NCBI GenBank assembly: GCA_030418545.1
Contig: QAIB01000005.1
Span: forward strand, 248,001 to 312,000
Length of the DNA: 64,000 nt
Direction: 5' to 3'
Source of the DNA: Xenophilus aerolatus
Lineage (GTDB): Bacteria; Pseudomonadota; Gammaproteobacteria; Burkholderiales; Burkholderiaceae_C
Part shown: positions 60,877 to 64,000 of the stretch, in pieces
Position numbering within the stretch: the stretch's first letter is position 1
Layout of the letters: the number at the start of each line of letters is the position of its first letter
The notes under the pieces: model-generated
The model's database searches: none
Told to the model about the DNA's origin: nothing
Seen by the model: the letters and a program-made list of their open reading frames with translations, nothing else
Position numbers and translations under genes: made by a program

Positions 60877-62288
60877 ACCGCCCCACACTTTCGTTTGCTA
60901 TGAAAAATGTAGCTGTTCACGCAGCACTGGCGGCGGCTGCAGCCCTTTTCGGCTTGAATGCGCAGGCCGGCGTGCCGATCGAGCGCTGGCAGCTGTCCAA
61001 CGGCGCGCAGGTCTACATGGCGGCGACCGACGCGCTGCCGATCGTCGACGTGCAGATCGACTTCGACGCCGGCAGTCGGCGCGACCCGCCCGCGCAGGCG
61101 GGTCTGGCCGGCGTGACGGCCGGCATGGTCGAGAAGGGCGTGAAAGGCGAGGGCTGCCGCCCGCCGGTGGGCAATGCGCCCGCCGCGTGCGCCACGCCGG
61201 CCCTCGACCAGAACCAGCTCGGCGAAGCTTGGGCCGACCTGGGGGCCGAGTTCGACGTCGGCGCCAGCGCCGACCGCATGAGCTTCACGCTGCGCAGCCT
61301 GGCCGACCCGGCGCTGCTGGCCAAGGCCGTGGCGCTGGCCGCGCGCGAGATCGGCGAGCCGTCCTTCCCCGACGACGTGTGGCAGCGCGAGCGCGAGCGT
61401 CTGTCCGCCGCCATCCGCGAGAGCAACACCAAGCCCGGCACGATCGCCAGCCGCACCTTCGGCCGCGACGTGTACGGCGGCCATCCCTACGGCGACGACG
61501 CGACCGAGGCCACGCTGGCCGCGATTTCCACCGCCGACATGCGCGCGCGCTACGCCCAGACCATCCTGCCGTGCCGGGCCAAGCTCACGGTGGTGGGCGC
61601 CGTCACCCGCGTGCAGGCCGAGCGCATCGCTACCGACCTGCTGGCGCGGCTGCCGGCGACGAATGGCGCCTGCCCCGCGCTGCCGCCCGTGGCCGAAGTG
61701 CCGCCACTCGCCAAGGCCGTCGTCGAACGCATCCCCTTCGACTCGGCGCAGGCCCACGTGTTCATCGGCCAGCCCGGCTATGCACGCCGCAACCCCGACC
61801 ACTTCGCGCTCACGCTGGGCAACTACATCCTGGGCGGTGGCGGATTCGTCTCGCGCCTGACGGACGAGGTGCGCGAGAAGCGCGGGCTGGCCTACAGCGT
61901 CTACAGCGGCTTCTCGCCGGGGCTGCATGCGGGCGCCTTCCGCGTCGGCTTCCAGACCCGGCCCGACCAGGCCGACGAAGCCGTGAAGGTGGCGCAGGAC
62001 GTGCTCGCGAAGTTCGTCGCCGACGGCCCGACCGAGGCCGAACTCAAGGCCGCCAAGGACAACCTCATCGGCGGCTTCCCGCTGCTCATGGACAGCAACC
62101 GCAAGCTGCTGGGCAACGTCGCCAACATCGCCTGGAACGACCTGCCGCTGGATTACCTCGACACCTGGACGGCGAAGATGAATGCGGTGACCGTGGCCGA
62201 CATCAAGGCCGCTTTTGCGCGCACGCTGCAGCCGCAGAAGATGGTGACGGTGGTGGTGGGCGGCGCCGAGCCATCCGCCAAAAAGTAG
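60873..62288 (+). CDS. M16 family protein, non-catalytic partner
   Basis: A 471-residue exported M16-like protein. Where the catalytic partner has HxxEH this one reads LAGVTAGMVEKG, so it cannot bind zinc. It keeps the C-terminal R/Y-type site region (REKRGLAYSVYSGFSP) that closes over the substrate in the partner. The start at 60873 overlaps the upstream stop as ATGA. The signal peptide core (about residues 9-29, from FAMKNVAVHAAL to LNAQA) is encoded by a copy of the 63-bp dispersed repeat. An alternative ATG at 60900 is inside the repeat itself. Confidence 0.92.
   Translation: MNRPTLSFAMKNVAVHAALAAAAALFGLNAQAGVPIERWQLSNGAQVYMAATDALPIVDVQIDFDAGSRRDPPAQAGLAGVTAGMVEKGVKGEGCRPPVGNAPAACATPALDQNQLGEAWADLGAEFDVGASADRMSFTLRSLADPALLAKAVALAAREIGEPSFPDDVWQRERERLSAAIRESNTKPGTIASRTFGRDVYGGHPYGDDATEATLAAISTADMRARYAQTILPCRAKLTVVGAVTRVQAERIATDLLARLPATNGACPALPPVAEVPPLAKAVVERIPFDSAQAHVFIGQPGYARRNPDHFALTLGNYILGGGGFVSRLTDEVREKRGLAYSVYSGFSPGLHAGAFRVGFQTRPDQADEAVKVAQDVLAKFVADGPTEAELKAAKDNLIGGFPLLMDSNRKLLGNVANIAWNDLPLDYLDTWTAKMNAVTVADIKAAFARTLQPQKMVTVVVGGAEPSAKK
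60896..60958 (+). repeat. 63-bp dispersed repeat, copy 7 (inside M16 signal peptide)
   Basis: Begins TGCTATGAAAAATGTAGCTG and ends CTTTTCGGCTTGAA. It aligns without gaps to copy 5 in the SCO gene and is read in the same phase. It supplies the alanine-rich hydrophobic core of the signal peptide. Confidence 0.8.
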
Positions 62289-62385
62289 GACCTGCTTTCG
62301 TCATCCCGCCAAGGGAACCGGGCCACGACGCCCGCCTGGCGGGCGCATCCGGCCATCGATGTCGTGGTGAAGTGGATGGCCTGCT

Positions 62386-63282
62386 TCAGTGCAACGCTGC
62401 CCGTGCCGCCCGCACCACGGCGGCCGTGAGCGCGGCCAGCAGCGTCGACGCGGCGCGCGCATGCTGCCAGTACAGCGGCACGTCCAGCACCGCGCCCGGC
62501 ACCAATTCGACGAGGCTGCCCTCGGCCAGGGCCGGCGCGGCCAGTGCGGCCGGATGCAGGCCCCAGCCCATGCCGGCCCGTGCCGCCTCCACGAAGGCGT
62601 GCGAGGAGGGCAGCCGGTGCTGCGGCAGCACCACCGCACGGTGGCACACGCGCCGCGCCCAGCGCGCCTGCAGCTGATCTTTATGGTCGAAGAGCAGGCT
62701 CGGCGCCTCGGCCAGCGAGCGCGCGCCCACGCCCTGCGCGAAGTGGCGGGCGATGAAGTCCGGGCTGGCGGCCGCCACATAGCGCATCGCGCCCAGCGGC
62801 TGCACGCTGCAGCCCGCGGCCGGCTGGGCCAGCGCCGTCACGGCGGCCAGCACGGCGCCGCTGCGCAGACGCTCGGCGGTGTGGTCCTGGTCGTCGACGG
62901 CGATGTCCAGCAGCACCGGCGTCTGCGCCGCGAATGCGGCAACGCCCGGGGTGAACCAAGTCGCGAGGCTGTCGGCGTTGACGGCCACGGGCAAGGTCGC
63001 GCGGGCGGGCGCTGCGCCGTCGGCATCGAGCGCGGGCAGGGCGGCGCCCAGGTCGTGCTCCATGAGCCGCACCTGCTCGACGTGCTGGCACAGGCGACGC
63101 CCGGCGTCGGTCGCCGTGCAGGGCTGGCCCCGGACCACCAGCGCGCCGCCCATGCGCTCCTCCAGCAACCGCACCCGTTGCGACACCGCCGAGGGGCTCA
63201 CGTGCAGCGCGCGGGCTGCGCGCTCGAAGCTCCCCTCGCGGACGACGGCGTGCAGGGCGGCCAGGGCGGCGTAATCGAGCAT
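62386..63282 (-). CDS. argP: LysR-family regulator ArgP (LysG)
   Basis: A 298-residue LysR regulator starting MLDYAALAALHAVVREGSF; a TTG start four codons earlier is possible. SFERAARALHVSPSAVSQRV is the DNA-binding helix pair and LLEERMGGALVVRGQPC the following wing. It is divergent from a LysE/ArgO exporter gene across 76 bp, the classical ArgP-ArgO layout, where lysine or arginine binding decides activation. A large palindrome overlapping the promoter region is probably its operator. Confidence 0.93.
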   Translation of the reverse strand: MLDYAALAALHAVVREGSFERAARALHVSPSAVSQRVRLLEERMGGALVVRGQPCTATDAGRRLCQHVEQVRLMEHDLGAALPALDADGAAPARATLPVAVNADSLATWFTPGVAAFAAQTPVLLDIAVDDQDHTAERLRSGAVLAAVTALAQPAAGCSVQPLGAMRYVAAASPDFIARHFAQGVGARSLAEAPSLLFDHKDQLQARWARRVCHRAVVLPQHRLPSSHAFVEAARAGMGWGLHPAALAAPALAEGSLVELVPGAVLDVPLYWQHARAASTLLAALTAAVVRAARAALH

Positions 63283-63283
63283 G

Positions 63284-63331
63284 GATGAAGCCAAACTGAA
63301 TCGAGTAAAGGAAATTCAGTTTGTCTTCATC
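63284..63331. promoter_or_regulatory. 48-bp palindrome in argP-argO divergent promoter
   Basis: Left arm GATGAAGCCAAACTGAAT (63284-63301) and right arm ATTCAGTTTGTCTTCATC (63314-63331) are inverted repeats with one mismatch over 18 bases and a 12-base spacer. It starts 1 bp from the argP start codon and ends 27 bp before argO. The inner 10-base arms are perfect. Confidence 0.85.
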
Positions 63332-63358
63332 GCGTGCCGGCGGCAAGCTCGGCCCCCG

Positions 63359-63988
63359 ATGACTGCTGCTTCCTTTCTTCTCGCCTTCGGCCAGGGCCTG
63401 CTGTTGAGCCTGGGCCTCATCGTCGCCATCGGCGCGCAGAACGCATTCGTGCTGCGCCAGGGCCTGCGGCGCGAGCATGTGGGCGAGGTCGTGATGTTCT
63501 GTGCGCTGGCCGATGCCGTGCTGGTGGCCGCGGGCGTGGCCGGCATGGCGCAGCTCCTGGCTGGGCGGCCGGACCTGGCGCGCGCGCTCGCCATGGCGGG
63601 CGCAGCCTTCCTCGCCGGCTATGGCCTGCGCGCCCTCTGGCGCAGCCGGCGCGGCGACGCGCTGCGTGCCGAGGCGGACCGCCCGGCCTTGCCGCGCGGC
63701 GCGGTGCTGGCACAGGCCGCCGCCTTCACGCTGCTGAACCCGCACGTCTACCTCGACACCGTGCTGCTGGTCGGCAGCATCGGCGCGCAGCATGCGCCGC
63801 TGCAGCGCCTCGCCTTCGTCGCGGGTGCTGCGCTGGCGAGTGCCGGCTGGTTCGTGGCGCTGGGCTACGGCGCGCGCCTGCTGGCGCCGCTCTTCGAACG
63901 GCCCCGGGCCTGGCAGGTGCTCGACGCCGGCATCGGGCTCACGATGCTGGCGCTGGCGGCGGGGCTGCTGACGCGCGCGCTCGCTTAA
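63359..63988 (+). CDS. argO: Arginine/lysine exporter ArgO (LysE family)
   Basis: A 209-residue LysE-family exporter with about six helices. SLGLIVAIGAQNAFVLRQGL is the LysE/ArgO signature and AAAFTLLNPHVYLDTVLLVG the second half-motif. Start ATG 63359 is favoured over one at 63281, which would translate through the palindrome. Distinct from the RhtB-like gene at 1.2-1.8 kb, which has AAPVGQIGVLA instead of IGAQNAF. Substrate arginine or lysine is inferred from pairing with argP. Confidence 0.93.
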   Translation: MTAASFLLAFGQGLLLSLGLIVAIGAQNAFVLRQGLRREHVGEVVMFCALADAVLVAAGVAGMAQLLAGRPDLARALAMAGAAFLAGYGLRALWRSRRGDALRAEADRPALPRGAVLAQAAAFTLLNPHVYLDTVLLVGSIGAQHAPLQRLAFVAGAALASAGWFVALGYGARLLAPLFERPRAWQVLDAGIGLTMLALAAGLLTRALA

Positions 63989-64000
63989 GCTCGCCGCATG
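63989..64000 (+). other. Window end; possible start codon of next gene
   Basis: The last three bases (63998-64000) are ATG on the plus strand, 9 bp after the argO stop. This could be the start of a following gene, but nothing can be said about its product. Confidence 0.25.

Noticed and set aside
62386-63294. Start of argP at 63294
   Set aside because: That codon is TTG and lies within the palindrome; ATG at 63282 gives the usual ArgP N terminus (MLDYAALAAL).

Overview
The window looks like a chromosomal segment of a high-GC betaproteobacterium of the Comamonadaceae, probably Variovorax or a close relative. The pointers are strong G/C third-position bias, tripartite tricarboxylate (TctA/TctB and Bug) transport genes, two DUF4148 proteins, a caa3-type oxidase locus with CtaG, SURF1, Cox15 and Cox10, and short dispersed repeats of the kind found in that family. 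The genus is inferred from gene content and style; no rRNA gene or strain marker is present. I see no rRNA, tRNA, CRISPR array, prophage or insertion sequence.

Layout. 0-5.4 kb: 3' part of the 3-oxoadipyl-CoA thiolase gene, a LysE-type exporter with what looks like a beheaded Lrp regulator beside it, an ornithine cyclodeaminase-like enzyme and a TctB-TctA permease without its binding protein. 5.4-17.9 kb: a signalling block with a GspE/PilB-type ATPase carrying c-di-GMP-binding-like repeats, a translationally coupled GGDEF / EAL pair, a lone DctP-like periplasmic protein coupled to a membrane GGDEF-EAL protein, and a membrane ferredoxin adenylate cyclase divergent from a Crp-type regulator. 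17.9-21.3 kb: DoxX, DUF4148, TSUP permease, SDR and GAF proteins. 21.3-24.9 kb: gentisate ring-cleavage operon with a divergent LysR regulator. 24.9-28.3 kb: an unexplained three-gene operon (predicted soluble protein, zinc-ribbon/TM/Pro-Ala-rich protein, TAXI binding protein). 28.3-37.9 kb: hydroxycinnamate-type catabolism (MarR regulator, acyl-CoA dehydrogenase, tannase/feruloyl esterase, Bug protein, SDR, feruloyl-CoA synthase, crotonase) with a divergent amidohydrolase.

37.9-44.7 kb: KefF/KefC-type K+ efflux pair, solo ParA, MaoC, DUF4148, TrmL, ComF and a BioC-like protein. 44.9-55.0 kb: complete aa3/caa3 cytochrome oxidase structural and assembly locus (DUF2244, coxB, ctaD, a 36-residue small protein, ctaG, DUF2970, ctaE, then SURF1, a SCO-like protein, cox15, cox10, SCO). 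55.0-64.0 kb: HEAT-repeat protein, rpoH behind a perfect CIRCE operator, a Mpo1-like protein, a FHA protein, ftsY, a paired M16 peptidase operon and divergent argP-argO around a large palindrome.

The most unusual signal is a 63-bp dispersed repeat with at least seven copies. Two copies lie in the same reading frame inside coding sequence and make up the hydrophobic core of the signal peptides of the SCO lipoprotein and of the second M16 protein; others provide stop codons or C-terminal residues. The signalling block suggests two further testable modules: an NspS/MbaA-like pair of binding protein and c-di-GMP enzyme, and a redox-sensing cAMP circuit.
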